Assembly: GCF_000208865.1 (NCBI RefSeq)
Contig: NC_018396.1
Coordinates: 5,388,514-5,452,513 of the forward strand
DNA from: Neospora caninum Liverpool
Lineage: Eukaryota; Apicomplexa; Conoidasida; Eucoccidiorida; Sarcocystidae
DNA: 64,000 nt
Direction of reading: 5' to 3'
The position numbers and the translations under genes were made by a program. The notes under the pieces are model-generated. The model saw only the letters and a list, made by a program, of their open reading frames with translations, did not search any database and was not told the DNA's origin. Shown here in pieces: positions 48,103 through 62,200 of this stretch; the stretch's first letter is position 1, and the number at the start of each line of letters is the position of its first letter.

Positions 48103-50005
48103 GGCAGGGAAAGTCTATTGACGAAAAAAGGAAAAGATCGACAATCGAGATGGCAATGTTGCATCGTGACACACTCCACCCGCAGAAAAGAAGGCCGCCG
48201 TTCTGGCGCTGCTGCGTGTTTACGGAAATGCGGCATGTTCGTGTGCACGACGTGCATTGCCGACTACGATTGCGTTTCCCCAGCACAAGACGCCCATCGT
48301 AGTTCAGTCCGGAGCACCAAATGGGTAGCTTTGTTGGATGAAAGGCCAGACTGTTCCTCTTCTTTGAGAGACTGGAAAGAGGGCAAGAGAAAAGTCCCAC
48401 GTCTGGAACTGTTCGAGAGTCGCTGAGTTGGCAACTTTCGTGAACAAAACTCACGACACAGTCAGGTGCGGAAATTGAACTGAGGGACCCGACAAGTGAT
48501 TCCGTGTAAACGGTGGAGAGTGAGTTAGGAGGGAGAAAAGACGAAGGCAACTTTACTCATGGGAGACGAAAACGCACCGGGGAACGTAAGGTTGGCACGC
48601 AGCGTGAGATGGAGGCCGTGTCGGCAGCCCCGTTCACAGTCAACCGGCAAGCTTCATTTGGGCTGAGAAGAGAAAAGGAGAATCAGAAAAAGAGAGTCGA
48701 GTAAAGCTCAAAGGCCTTCACCGAAGGACTGCCGTCCAGAACAGTTCAGCCAAACAGAGCCTAATAAGCTGACAGCTCCAGTCGAAAACTTGACGTAGTC
48801 TTGCACCACGCGTGTCACGGGGCCAGCACCTACGGAAAATTGAAGTAGACATGCATGTCCAAGTGTAATAAACAGGTTCCCTCCTGACTGATTCGCCTTG
48901 CATCCGCTCGAATCTTTTCCTGACGAGGAAGGCCAGCACTCTGTGTGTGTCTTTTCCGGCGCTCACGCGTGCATGCTATGGACCAGCGCCAGTGACGGAC
49001 GCGAATCCGAAACGCCACTACATGCCGAGCACATCTCGACACCCTTGGTGCCTCTGCCTCAGCCGACGGGGATGGTTTTCAGAATCCTCAAAAAACGGTC
49101 ACAGACGGTGTTCGCCAGCTACCACAGGTGATTCGTGTTCTCCAGGTAAACACGAGAGCAAAGCTGCGCGCCGGCGGAACACCAACTCTTTTTTCGAGCC
49201 CCGGTGCTCTTTGACGGTCGTGGTGTCGACCGCCTTTCTTCGCCGCAGGCAAATCAGAAGATTAGTGCGCAGATACCACCCCTTGTAGACTAGTTGTACA
49301 GGGAAAGCGGAAGGGCGTTGTGCTTTTATCACCATAAGGACCGGTCCAGAATAAGCTGAGACCGTAAGTCCGCAAACGGTGCGTGGCGGAGGCGGTGTGT
49401 CTGCACACCGCAAAATACTCCAACATTACGGGGGAGTGGTCTTGTCAAGGTGGAACTTGCTCATGCAGTTGCTGTAGTTGATAAATAACGATACACACGA
49501 ATAAAAATCGACGCTGTGGGAAACTCGACGGCCCGGGCGAAGGCCGTTTTTTCAACCAGCAAGCGTGGCCCCACACTGTGGCGGGCGCGTTGAAAAGCGA
49601 ACCGGGACAAGACGATCTATGAAAGTCAGGAGTCACCGTGAATTCTTGTTGGTGCCATCTAACGGATTGTGCCTCGTTGCTGCCGAAAGCAGTGGCTTTC
49701 TGGGATTCAAACCTATTGCTGCCCGCCAGCCGTGAGATGCAGGTAAACGGCGGGCGTCCAAAGTACAGAGAACAGCCAGTACAGTTTAGGAGGAGCACAG
49801 CTGCGACATCTTGTGAAGCCCAAAATACTACAGACTCCGCAACCGTCGAAGTTTCTCAATCAGTGGACGTAACGGGTCGGCCCTAAGGCTCCAGCATGAG
49901 TTGTCTCGCACTTCTTTTTCCACACGGCCCAGTGAACCACGCAGGGGCACCCGCGCGGTCGAACGTGATATTCTCAAGGACACATATGAACATACCCATT
50001 CCCCA

Positions 50006-50317
50006 ATGGACCGGCAATGCTTGTTGGCATTTCTGGCTCTAATTTCGACAAATTACCTCCTTCCAGCGACAACCAACGTGCGTCTTACAGTGCCGGCTCG
50101 CGGCGCCTCTCCTATTTCGTGTCGTCCCTCTGACTCTTACCTACAGCCGCGCGGGTCCCTCACAAAACTGACGCACTACGCAGACGTCCCTGAACGAGAT
50201 TCCCAGTGCTCAGGGCTCAATCTCTCTTCTTCCCCCGCGAACAGCTTGACGGCTGTTGCCAGACACTTCAGTGCGTTCGTAAGAGCTTCCTTCCCAATAT
50301 CTGACTCTCTGATCTAA
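50006..50317 (+). CDS. possible small ORF with signal-peptide-like start
   Basis: A 103-residue frame from an ATG at 50006; the first 20 or so residues (MDRQCLLAFLALIS, then TNYLLPA) look like a secretory signal sequence, and the remainder is Ser/Pro/Arg-rich without a recognised domain. It lies about 3 kb upstream of the ApiAP2 start, so it may be an upstream ORF in a long leader, a small secreted protein or chance. Confidence 0.15.
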   Translation: MDRQCLLAFLALISTNYLLPATTNVRLTVPARGASPISCRPSDSYLQPRGSLTKLTHYADVPERDSQCSGLNLSSSPANSLTAVARHFSAFVRASFPISDSLI

Positions 50318-53264
50318 TGCGAATTCCGCACGATCATGCGAGCGTCGCGCGTACTTCAAAGATTCGAAGTGACGCCTTCCGCCTCGAGAAGGAACGTGCA
50401 ATAAAGGCCGTAAGTGATTGTGGGGATGCACTTCTGTATCGTACCACCTATGCCAGAGGGCCAGTTTTGCAAGCTAGTTCAGCGATCGTCGACACCAGTT
50501 TTGAAAAGCGAAGGCGACATATTTTCTCCTGTCTGTGGAAGCTGACGACTTCGTCATGGTGGATGCTTTCCGTCGTGAGAAACATTCCCACTCCTGCCAA
50601 CTCCGCTTGGCCGCTTCAGTTGCACGCTACGGACTGGTCCGATAACTTGCAGCGTTTACTACTTTTGCTTAGACGCACATGCAGGGGCGTGCTCTGACAC
50701 TGCCGGGCAGCGCGACCAGCTCGGATCACAAACCGTCGGCGGCAGTGCTGCCCCGGTAAGGTGTCGGCCGCGTTAGGGACTTACAATCATAATGCATGGT
50801 ATTTGGGGGGTAGGCAACTACAATTTCGTGACAGGGGGTTGGCAAGAGCCCTAAATCTACCAACATTGCCTGTCGCCTCTGATAGATGCAGCTGGACTTT
50901 GGAGTGCTGGATAGTAGTGAAGCTCTTAAAATCGGCTCCAGTCTCTCCCGGGGTGCTGCACGAGTGCTGCTGTGTTCTGTCGAGACTTGCTTCCTCGACA
51001 CTGGAAACGATTCACGTTCCACGATTCACGACAATTCCCTAAAAATCATTCCTCGCTCGCAGAATAGGACTGGGGTCAGCAATATACGGGGAGTCGTTAG
51101 GCTGTGCCTGAACACTGCAGCGCGTCGTCTCATCTCCTGCGAAACACGGCGCCCTTGTGGGCGGAAACAGGCTCGGGAAAATGCTCATTGTTTATACGGT
51201 GAGTGAGCTCAGGCACAGCGAGGTCGATCGTCGATCGTAGTACAGTTGCTGTGGAACATGCACCACAGCCGGAAATCACCGGCTATGTGGTCTCGTGGAT
51301 TGCCCATCGATCTGCCCGCCAAGGTCGTTGCTCGCTTGTAGGGTTGGCCAGCATGGGAGGCGACTCTGTGAAGTGCTTGAGAGGCACTTTTGCCGTATTT
51401 ACGATTCAAACGAAAAAAAAGAGTTGCTTCCCTGGCACACAGTTGCAACTTCTCTTGAGCTGTCGCTGTGTGTCCCCCGCGGCTGGTCGGCGAGACAGCC
51501 GTCTCTCGTGGAGAACAGCATTGCGCTGTCTCTCGGTGCGGTCGGTTGGGCGAAAAAATCCAGCGTGACGAATCCGCCGCTCTCGTTTTCGACGCTGTCC
51601 CGGGTTTGCAAGTGGAAACGGTCCGTTTCGCGCACCAAAAGAAACGGCGGCAGCATTTGACTGGGACAGATTCTTCAGCCCAGGCGACAGTTTTTCTGCG
51701 CCTTGTGGCGGCTTGTGCCAACCTTTGGTTGTTCGCCTTCTCCCGAAAAGGGTCGAGGCCTTCAGAGAACATTGTCTCGTGCTCGGAGACAGCATGCCTT
51801 GGACGAGCCGCCAAGCCTCGCAGCTGGCAGCTGTTCAGAGGCGAAACAGCACCGAAGGACGCGGACTGAAATCTATTCGGATGTCTCAGATCATTTGGGA
51901 AACAATGTGAACGGAGTCGCGTGGAGCAACAGCAGTGTTCCATTGAACAGACGTTCTTGGTTGTTACGTGCTGCCAACTTGCCTTCTCGTTCCTGGCCCT
52001 TGATGGATTTCCAAAAAAGCACGACAGGGCAACACGACGCAAATCGCCTTTTTGGCATGTTCTGGCTGTTACCCTTTTCTGCCATGTTCTCTTTGTCGTT
52101 CCTTTCTGCTCCAGCGTATACACACAGAACGATCCAAAGCGGCTGTGCCGGTACGCGTTTCCGAATGCTTGTTTTTTGCCGTGCGCTCGCCGTGTGTCTC
52201 CGGCACTTTGTGTGTTCTGCCAGGCTCTGAGACTGGATCTGTAAATGGACAACGTGGCGTTTTTGCCCCGCCGGATCCAGCTCCTGCACTTTAAATTACC
52301 GTCATTGCCTTTTTTCGGTCACTTGCCCTCTATCGGGCGCTGAATGTCCAAGCACCTGAGATATCGATTCTAACTTTCCCTCAGATACCGCGGAATTTGG
52401 ACGTGGGAGGGAAGACGCCACACAAAACTAACGTGGCGACTCCCTCGACCTCATGGCTCGCCTGGGGTTGTTGGCACGACGAAACCGCTCCGGTAGTGGG
52501 CGAATCTCGTTTGCACAGAACAGTTCTGTACCATTTTTTCGTCTATGCATCGGTGCAGGTGCTGTCGTTCCCAGCTCTCATTCATGGCAAAAAATGTGCA
52601 GAGACGAGTGACGATGCGAGGCGCCAACACTGATGTTCCCTTTCTTCTTTCTCCGACTCTACTTTTCTTCGACATCCCTCTCTTCCTCTCTGTCTCTTGT
52701 CCTTGTGTCCACTTCCTGCTTCACTGCAGCCCTTTGCTTCGGCGCCTCGTCGCTGGTGTCCTTCGGTTGCGTGACCTTTGCGCACATACTCACTTCCGGT
52801 GCTGTCGGTTTCTAAAATGAAAAGTGTCTCTTCTCGTGTCGTCGCAAGAGGGGCTGTGTCCGCTGAAGGCTCCCAGCCTGCGCGAACGCCTGCTTCCTCA
52901 AACAGTCCTATTATGAACCTTGCTTTTCATTTCGCAGCGCCTGCAAAAAACGTGTTTTGCTCTTGCCGGTTCAATTTTAGGAGTTTCATTTGTGTTCGAA
53001 GCGCTCAAACATCCACCCTGGTCGGACGATCCACCTCGGCGTGTGGAACCGAACACGTTTTTTCGGCACAGTTCTGTGCAGCACCTGCAACACTGTGTCT
53101 TTCCTGTCCCGTCCCTCTGGGTTCCTTCGACGGTGGACACAGTCTGCCGCCGACAGCTGTTCTCCTGACTCCTAGGCGGATTCGAGCTGTAGTCTCTGGG
53201 ATCAACTGGAACGAAGAACCCTTTCTGGCGAATCTGAGTGCCTCGTCGCTGGGGCGAGGGACTG

Positions 53265-56200
53265 ATGGTTTCTCTACCGACAATGTCCGTGGGTGCGGCA
53301 GCCAGCTACGTACGGGCCCAAAGGGGGAACTTGACGCTGCCCAGGGCCTCCCCTTGTGACGCACGAAACCTTGAGGGCTCTCCTACCTGCGCGGACTCGT
53401 CCCTGGGCGATACGTCGAGCCAGGTCACCTGGAAGGTCGTGGCCGACGGAGGACTCACCCACATCAGCAGCGACGGTGGCCGTTCTGGGCCCCGGGAAAC
53501 AGAACCCGTTCCTGTCTCGTCTGCTTCGCGTGCCACGCTCGTCCCCGTCACCTTGTTTGAGGCAGAAATGTGCGAAAAAGCCACCTTGAAACCGGAAAAC
53601 AGGCGTATAACCAACCTAGGAGTCAGCATCGAAGATGACCAGTTTGCTGGAGTACCGTCAGGGCATGTGCCAGACTGGCCGCTTGCGGCCGCACCGACAT
53701 TAAACAACACTCGGCTTCTTCACAGTCCTCTTAGTTCTGCCTCTTGTTCATCGTTCGACTCCTCTGCCGAATCAGCGTCTCTCTCTCGTTCAGAGGAAGC
53801 CGCCGACTACATCCGGTCTTCTTCCCTGCCCCAAAGCGGAGGGCAAGCAACCGGTAGTCACTCAAAGATCGAATCGCCAGAACTGACGACACACACAGAG
53901 CCAGGTGGACACACAAAAGAGAACATGCCCATGATACAGGCCGTTCCCTCCCACCAAGGAACTGGGCAGAAAGCGCCACCTGAAGCCCCTGGGAACGCGA
54001 CGTGCCTCCTTCGGAAAACGCGAGTGTCTACGGGCTTTGGAGACGAGCCTGCCGCGCCATTTGTGCCTTCGGAGACCGGCCGGGGTGATCAGCCTTCGGT
54101 TGGTAATCATTGTGCGCTCTCCGAAAGTCCAAAAGTTGGATGGGCAGGAAGCCAGAAAGGTAAGTCTCTGCTTCCGCGATGTCCTCTCTTCTCTGTGCCC
54201 TCGTTTGAGTCCTCGTTGGGACAATGCTGCAAGTTCAACAGGTTATGTGTTTCCTGGCCATTTCCCACTCCTGCGCCGTGGATGGAAAAGAAACATTGAT
54301 CGACGGCGGACACCTGCTAGGAAGAAGTCTGGGACTCACCAGTAGGCATGTCTCCGTGGTTTCGAATTATGCAAAAAGAGGAGGTACTGAAAGCGGACGC
54401 GTCACGCGCGCAACCTCCACTGGGTGCCAACCAGTGCTGTGAGACTACGTTCTTCTTCAGCTGTGCACATCTATTTCAACGGGTTGCGTTCCGGAGAAAA
54501 AAAAATTTCAACCCCCGTGCATGAGAGTGGTGTGCAGCAATGCCCAGCTGTACGCTTGACAAACTCTCCATAGCAGGACACACATCATCGGCCGACGGTC
54601 GGTGCCAGGGCGCCCAACTCCCATTGTACCTGTCTGCCGCATCTGTCGGTGTATCTCGTCGATTGGGTTCTGCCGTCCCTCCGTATCCGGACTCAGACTC
54701 GATACTGTCCCGTGCCTTCTGCTCTGCCCGGCCGCGTGTGAAGAGGCCCTCTCGTAGCGGGGAGGCTCCGCCTATGCAGTCTACTGCCAGTCACTCGAGT
54801 GCCTCGTTGTCTTCCGCGCGTGTTCGCCAGTCGGTTTCTACCGGGTATGTGTATTTCCTCGTGCTCTGTGTCGCACTTGTGTTGCAGTACATGCCTGCGA
54901 TGAGAACCGTTCAGTGTCCCGCGCCGCCGTGGGGCGCCCTGCCAAGGTGGTTGCCCCTCGCAGTGTTTCTGCTGCGGCGTCTTCGGAAGAGCAGAGTGAC
55001 GCTCATCTCGAGAAGCAGACAGAGATCAGCGTTGCCTCAGACGTTCAATCCGAGGAACGGCGGTGCGCTCCAAACTTGGACGCAGGCCGTCTACAGTCGA
55101 ACTTGTCAGCCAAACACGCATCGCCTGACGATGCAGCGATGCTAGCAGCTACTCCACAGCAAGCAATCAGCGAAGAGAAGCACGGCGCCAGCGACCGCGG
55201 TTGTCCATCTTGCCCTCTGCCTACGTCGCGGGGAGTGGGTGAGCAACCGACGCCAGCTACCAACCTGACCAGCGCCTCCGTTGGTCCAGGTGATGACGGA
55301 GGAGTTGGGGAAATTGCACGCCAGTGCACTGTCTATCCTGGCTTACAGCTGGCTTTGACGAGGTCTCTGTCTTTTGAAGATGTGTGCGACGAGGAGATAA
55401 CAGGCTTCGCCTTCCAGGCATTCTCTTCCCCGTCTCTACATACATCATCTGACAAGATGGACAGTGGTCTTTGGAACCAGCTAGGATGCCCGTCCACGCC
55501 TTGTTCGTCGAACGGGAGCAAAACGGACGAAGGCCCCATCTCAGTAGGGGCCTCGGAGGTTCGTCCGTCGTTTTTGTTCGGAGCCTCTCAGGCGACAAAG
55601 TTCTTCAGTGCAGGGGCCCTGTCCCTCGAGGAGACAGACTGCGGTGTACTCCCCGACACAGGCACCCTGTCCTGGGAAGGCGACGAGGAAGCCGACGGCA
55701 CGGATACCCACTTCCGAGCGGTCCGCACCGGAGTGTGTCGCCGCTTGTCTCGAGATGAAGCTAGGACAGCAGACTTTTGTCGTGACGGGGACATCTTTGG
55801 AGATGGAAACCACTTTGCGTTTCTGTCGCCTTCCGGTCATATCAGGAAACACACCTTCTCCCCCACCGCGGCTTCCGCTACGAGGCAGGCGGGCGCCTTC
55901 AGCTTGTCGCCATACCTCTTACACCCCGTGGCCCCAGTCCCGGTCCAAGAAGGAGCTTCCGGCTGGGAGAAAGGAACGTCTTTCTTCGGAGTTGTGTGTT
56001 CCTGTTTACCGTTTTGTGACTCTCACTGCGTCTCGCGATGGGCAGTCGTCGATCCTCTCTCCTGTCCCCCGTCTGTGCAGGCATCCCCTGCTCCTTGCGT
56101 GACACGCTGGAGTCGAGAAGCGCAGCCGCACGGGGGAGACCAGACTGTTGCCATGCCTGAGACGGTCCAAAAGTCCTGCTGTCCGCTGGAAAACCTAGGA

Positions 56201-59200
56201 GAAACCCCCGTGTTTGACGTTCTAGGACAGCGCAGCCCAAGTTGTCACCGTGATGAGCTGCAACTCTGTCAGCTTCGATGCCCCCGCCTTTCCTCCTCTT
56301 ATCCTTCGTGCCCGTTAGAACACGGTGAGCCTTCCATAGTCGCTTCATCCACGCACGAACAGAAGACGCGCCTTGAACTTCCAAGCACCCCTGTCTGCAT
56401 GGACAACGTGCACCTGTCTCGCTGTACGCTTCTCCCGCTGGCCGACTCCTCTACTCGCTTCCGTTCCTCCAAAACGCTCAACGACACTTCGTCGGGAACG
56501 CCGCCTTGTTCTGCGCCTGTGGGAGCTTCAAAGGCCTCCGGGCTTCTACCTGGGGATCGCTGCGGTGCGGCGAGCCCCTCCGGGGATTCAACCTGGGCTG
56601 GCAGCCAGAGTACCCCCAGTACCGAAGCGACGGGCATCTTCTCGACAGAGGGGCAAGAAAAAGGCAAACCGAGAGACACTGCCGCCTTGCTTCCACAGCC
56701 GGCGCGACCGTCGTTACACCCGAACGACGCAGGAGACCGTCCAGCGTTCGAACTCGGCGGAGGGGCCTGGATCCGGGATAGCGACGGGCATAAAGGACAC
56801 GGGGGAACCGCGTGGCGGGAAGACGTTTTCCCGACGGCGGCTGATTTAACTTCCAGTGGAGCTGGAATGCTGCAATCCAGAGGAGGTACAGCTCCGCCTG
56901 GTGGCCGAAGCCACCCCGCGGCCTCGTACCGCGTAGAGGAAGGCGAAGAGCCACAGGTCTTAAGCGGGAATGCAACCGAAAGAGGTGCCCCAGCGCCTCA
57001 TTGTTGGAAGGCGGGCAGCCCAACAGAGAGGCGGGTCAGCGCTGAATATACACGTGGCGAGAGCAGAAAATCGGACGAGCCCGAGTACCCGAAGGGCGAC
57101 ACACGAGAGATTGGCCTCAGCTGTTTGCATGCGTCCCCACGATGTCTAACAGAGTTTGCGCTACGGGCGGCCAAACAGGAAGGCATAGGCAATGAATACT
57201 GTCCCAGCTCGGTGGATGGAACGACGCCACAGGACGTGACGCGGATAAAAAAGAGGGCAGAGGGCGAGGCAGATCAAGGCGCGACGAAGAGCTTGGCTTT
57301 AAGAGGCTGTCAAGGAGAGCTACTTCTGGAGGCCCCGAGGCGAACCGCCACAGAGTCTGTCGCAGGGCTGTTCTGCGTTGACGGAGTAAGAACGAAGGAT
57401 CCAGCGTTGCTTCTCAATGCTGGGAATCAGTGGTGGGTTCTTCGAATCTGAGACTTGCTTCCCAAACCTGTTTACCAAGAGAAGAAGAGAAGCGAAGTTG
57501 GCAGGAAGTTTTGGGGCTTCACACACAGTATCAGGGAACGACACCGGCGAAGAGATACTCCAAACCTAAAAGACGGATCATCCTCCCACAAAAAAAGAGT
57601 TGCACTGGCTCGTAGATGAAGACCAGCAAAGACACAGATTGGGAGCTGCCGCTCGAGGGTGTCCGTGAGCGTCTAGTTCCCCTCCAGTGTGTTCATCTCG
57701 CATGCCTGCCGGTCTACCCAATGGATTCACGGCTCGTCTTCGTCCCCGTTGGTTATCCTGTCTGCTTTCTCTTAGGCACTGGAGTCTCCTTCTCTTCAGC
57801 CGTTGCCTTCCACGTGCCTGACCCAAAGCACCCTGCCCGCAGCTGCAAGCAGTGCTCAGGCAGACGGCTCTCCCTTCGTCCCTCTACCCTTCTTGGTCTA
57901 CCGCGTAAACGCGCCTCTCCGGCGAGACGAAACTCCAGTCGCCTCGGACTGTACAGGAGCCTCCGGCGTCAAGGCAGACGTTTCCGGGCATTCAACGTGG
58001 CGTCGCGAGACGCCATGGCACTCGGCGTCTCCGCCGAGTTTCCATTCCGCACCGTCTCTTTTCGGCTCCCTGAGTGTTTCGTGCCAAGCGGTGTCTCCGA
58101 CTGCATCAACGAGGCGTTGGCGATGTCTTGGTGGCCTCGAACCGGAAGCTTGCAGTGTTCCAGCAGCGTATGCTCTAGCTCTTGAAGGCATTCCCCTCCC
58201 TGGTACGTGAGCTGCTGTTGGCCATTCTACGAGAGCGTATTGCATCTCGGGACATTGTTGGTTGTAGTGTGCATTGTTTTAGGACGCACCAAACTCGGTG
58301 CACTTGACAAGAGCCTCAAGGGACTGACCAGGGATTTAGAGAACCATGTGCTTCCGGCAGGTGCGGCAGACGTGAAAAGCTGGAAGGGCAGTGTGCAGGA
58401 TATACTTTGATCGTTTTCGCGAAAACAAACCACCTGAGGTTGTCTTGCATGGACTCCTATGCCTGCGGCCATTATTGCCGTTTTCCGCGAGAGTCGCTCG
58501 CGCATCCCAAGGGACGCAAGACCCCACGGGAGGTCTCCGATGGGGTCGTGTTAGCTGTGTTGTCTCCCAGGACCTGAAAGGCCGGGCTATGAATAGAACA
58601 AACGGCGGTAATCTCCCAGTGCAGAATGGAAGCTTTTCTAGGACACATGCAGTATCTCCACACTGACTCAATGACTGAAAAGGGCCACCGGTGGTTCGTG
58701 TTTACGCGAAGTCCCGATCTCGCCATAACGTTTCAGTCTCGGTGCTGACATCCCTGTTTCTAGGTCTTCACGCGGCTTCGCGACGGTCTTGTGACGAAGG
58801 CTCGGAAGCTTCTGTCCACCGTCATCTGACAAGCACCGACAGTAGTATCGGAGCGGCAGCACAGCCGCTGTCACGAGGGAAGCAGCCGCCTTCGTCTTTC
58901 CTGCACTCTGAGCTGACGGCAAAGCCGGCCACAGCGCCTCGGCCTGGGATCGCGTCGACAGCCGTCTCGGAAAAAGCCGGGCGCTGTTCCGTAAGTTCGG
59001 ACGCACAAGCGACGGGCCAAGGAGGCCTTGGATTCCTATCCAGCAGCGAGGCGGATCTCCAATCTCCTTGTCCTCCGGAAGACTTGACCGGATTTCAGCC
59101 ACTCGCAGCGTTGGCCAGCTCCTGCCATGATGCTGCACCAGAAGCAACAGAAAAACAGACGGGGGATCGATTTGGTGGCAAAATGCTGGCAGAATCTTCC

Positions 59201-62200
59201 GGCCATCCGGGAGGTGCTACCAAGGCGTCTTCTGCGCGTCCCGACGGTTTGACTCCTCTGTCAGGTTCCATGCCTTCCACCAGTGCATGCCCTCCAGGCT
59301 ACAGTACGCTTCAGGCATGCCTGTTCAAGTCTTCGGAAAACACCGGGGACTCCCGGACTCCGTTGCCTGATGTTCCCCTGGGCACTGGCCCCTCCACAGG
59401 CTCAAACGCCACGGTGGAAGCTTCAGTACGTCTGTCAGCTGAATACGATTCATCACACTCGTCTGTCCCAATTGAAATGTTTGCAACTCACCCTCTATAA
59501 TCTTCTTTTCTACTGCTCTGTCTCCCTGCAATTCAGCGCGGACCGTATCCTGAGCTGTGTAGGGTCGGCCGCCACGAGACTGTTTCTTGCGTAGCTGGTG
59601 TGTTTCCAGTTCCTCTAGTCAGAGCCGACTGTGCATCGAACCGAGAGAAGAGACCTTGAAGTGAAGCAGATTGGTAGCACTAAGGCACCGGCTCACTTGT
59701 CGAGGACGACGCGTTTTGGGGTCTGGTTCTAGCGGTGGTAACCCGGCAAAAGAAGCGTTTTCACACTTTGCTTCTTCTCAGGACCTACGCGCGGCTGCCT
59801 TCTCGCTCGACACGGCTGCCCTTGGATCAGCGCATCAGCCTGACCCAAGCGTGGCTCCGGCGCCGGACGTACGTGGCGGAGCTCTTCGTTTCGATGCTCT
59901 TTCGGATCAGGAACAGCCGGCGCCGACCCACAAGTACAGTCTTGGTTGCGACCCAGACGCTGCCGATTCTACAGCCTTCACACCCCCCTGCTTGTCTTCG
60001 GAAATACGTGCCTCACGCAGCCAACCTCCGGGTGTTCTTCCAAGCCCCGCCATGTCGGAGGTCCCGGCGCCTGCACAGGCCGAGTCGGAGTCCTGTGTGA
60101 ACAGTCCGGCGGCTGGGCGCCAACCGCTGTCAGCAGGCACACAACCTCTCAACCAGGCACAGGGCCAGGCGACGTACCATGCACCCACGAAGAGCTCCTT
60201 CATCTACGGTACTGGGGCAGGACGCCACGTGGTTCCCCTCAACAGTGCGATGGAGTTGCGAGGTTCGCCGGCACGGGTGCAAGCAGGAGTTCCCAATCCG
60301 CAACTCCTCCCTCCCATCCTGGCGTCAGGAGCGTTTTCTGGCATGGTCGGCGAGAGCCGGTTCCAACCGTTTGCCTCAGTGCCGCAGACACTTCCATGTC
60401 TTGCTGCGCCCCTTGCGTCGACGCCGCCGTTTTCTCCTTTGGGGGCGTCAGCAATTCTGCCTTTTGTCGACAGCGGCCAGGCGCCTTCCACCTTTGTTGC
60501 TCGGGGTGACCGCGGCCCGGTATTTCCTCTGATTCGGCCCGCAGGCATCGGAAACGGCTGCCTGGAGGTCGTTGGACCTCCGCGCCGCATTCCGGGGACT
60601 CGAGACGAGCACCCGCCCCTGTGGGAGCTTACCAGCGTCTCAGGGGGTGCGCCGCCGTTTGGTGGAGCCGCCATGAGGTCCGCAGCTTTTCGTCCCGTTT
60701 TCCCTCCTGGGCCCCACATGTCCCTCAGCGTTCGCCGCAACGCAGCCGAGACGCTGGAACCTGAGCCCTCCGGGTCGCCTCAAAGCGCATCTGGTCTGTG
60801 TTCTGCCCCCCTCCTCATGTCGCGCCCGTGTCCAGACTTATCTCCCAATGTCTGTGCCCCGCCTGCTTCTTTCGGGCAATCGGCGCCCTCTTCTGTGCCA
60901 CTCGCATCGAATTCCTGCCGAATGTCCCCTCCCCGAGTCTACCACGTGGTCATGTGTACGCGCCGATACTGGCGAGTCGAATGGGTCAGCCCGGATACCG
61001 GCCGTCGCGTGTACAAGCACTTTGGAGAGAACAAGTACGGTGGCGGAGAGCAAGCGCGCGAGGTAGCAATGAAGTTTTGGGACGAAGTCCGCAGACGATC
61101 CGTAGATGGCGTTCAGCGTGGTGAGTGGGCCGGGCTGCAGGAGGTGACGCGGAGGGTCCGAGAGGAAGGGGTGGATCGAATTCTCCACGAGGTCGCCAGT
61201 GGAGGTGGGGGTGGCGACTTGGATGTTTCGTTGCAAGAGCCGGCCCCCAAACAAGGTGGCCCGCAGCCTTCTGCAGCTGCTCGAGAGGGTCTGGCGTCCC
61301 ACGAACCTAGACAAAATGAGGGTGAATGCTTCGCAGGACATCCTTCGTCGGACGCACAGGCTGAGACTGTCTGTGGGACATGGGACGCTCCCCTTTGTGA
61401 AGGAGGTAATGTTCGGTTGAGAGAGCTTTCAAAACCTTCGCGTGAGCTACGTGATGACCAGAGCGCACTCAAGACTTCTCGCAACTTCCAAACGGGTCAT
61501 CTGCCCCCGGGATTCTTGGGATCCCCGGGGGTGTCGCAGGATGACTGCGTGGAAATTGATACTGGGCAGACGCCGGTCAAAGCCCAGCCGTCTCCCAAGC
61601 GCTTGTCGATGTTTCCTGCGTACAACAGTTCTCAGATGAGAAGCTCAACTGGCTTGGTTTTGCAAGACGCCATCCAGGGGTGTTGTGGAGTTTCAGGCAG
61701 TCAGCAGCCATCCTCGACGAAGCAATCCGATTCGACCCCCGAAGCGGTTTCAGGCTGCAATGACCGCTGGGGTGCTGTGTTGCCGCAGAAACCGGCCGCT
61801 CCCCCGGAAACGCCATCCTTGCTGCGCGACTGTCAAGGCGGTAGCCGCTTCTTCCCAGCATCTCGTCCAAGGCACCTTCAGAGCTCAACAGAAGCCGTGG
61901 CCGCCCCCGACGCACAGAAGCGCATTTCTGGCGTGGTACCAGCAGATACTATTGAGCCACACTCGGACGTGAACATCTTGCAGACGCGTCTGGGGACTTC
62001 CCAATTGCATGCGGCGAACGGCAACGTGGTGGTGAGCCCGACGATGCAATCGGAGAGCGTTCAAGCGGCTGGCGAGCGGGGAAGAGGAACCGACGGAGGG
62101 AGTAGCTGCTGTTCGGGGCCTGTAGACACGGGCCCTCGAGGCTGTTTTCCAGGCGACGAGCCTCCGGGGCGGGTCGCGCTTCATCTCTTGCCAAAGCAAG

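Larger units (their letters stand above)
44060..53264. other. 9.2-kb divergent region between PP2C and ApiAP2 genes
   Basis: Contains the 5' regions of two divergent genes, which in coccidia can be long, plus weak gene candidates listed separately. TGCATGC words occur at 45155-45161, 46903-46909, 47604-47610 and 48970-48976. A large TA/GTAT microsatellite lies at 45815-46082. From 48100 to 53264 I recognise no conserved protein; a 347-codon minus-strand frame (51209-52252) and a 103-codon plus-strand frame with a signal-like start (50006-50317) are the only points of note. Confidence 0.4.

Noticed and set aside
54888..54963. Earlier acceptor (after GTGTTGCAG at 54887) for ApiAP2 exon 3
   Set aside because: It would give a 43-base intron and the wrong phase, leading to an immediate stop; the acceptor before 54964 restores the frame and gives a 119-base intron.
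57800..57802. Alternative acceptor at 57799 for ApiAP2 exon 4
   Set aside because: In phase, but the upstream acceptor (TTTCTCTTAG, exon from 57776) has a better pyrimidine tract and is met first; the difference is only eight residues.
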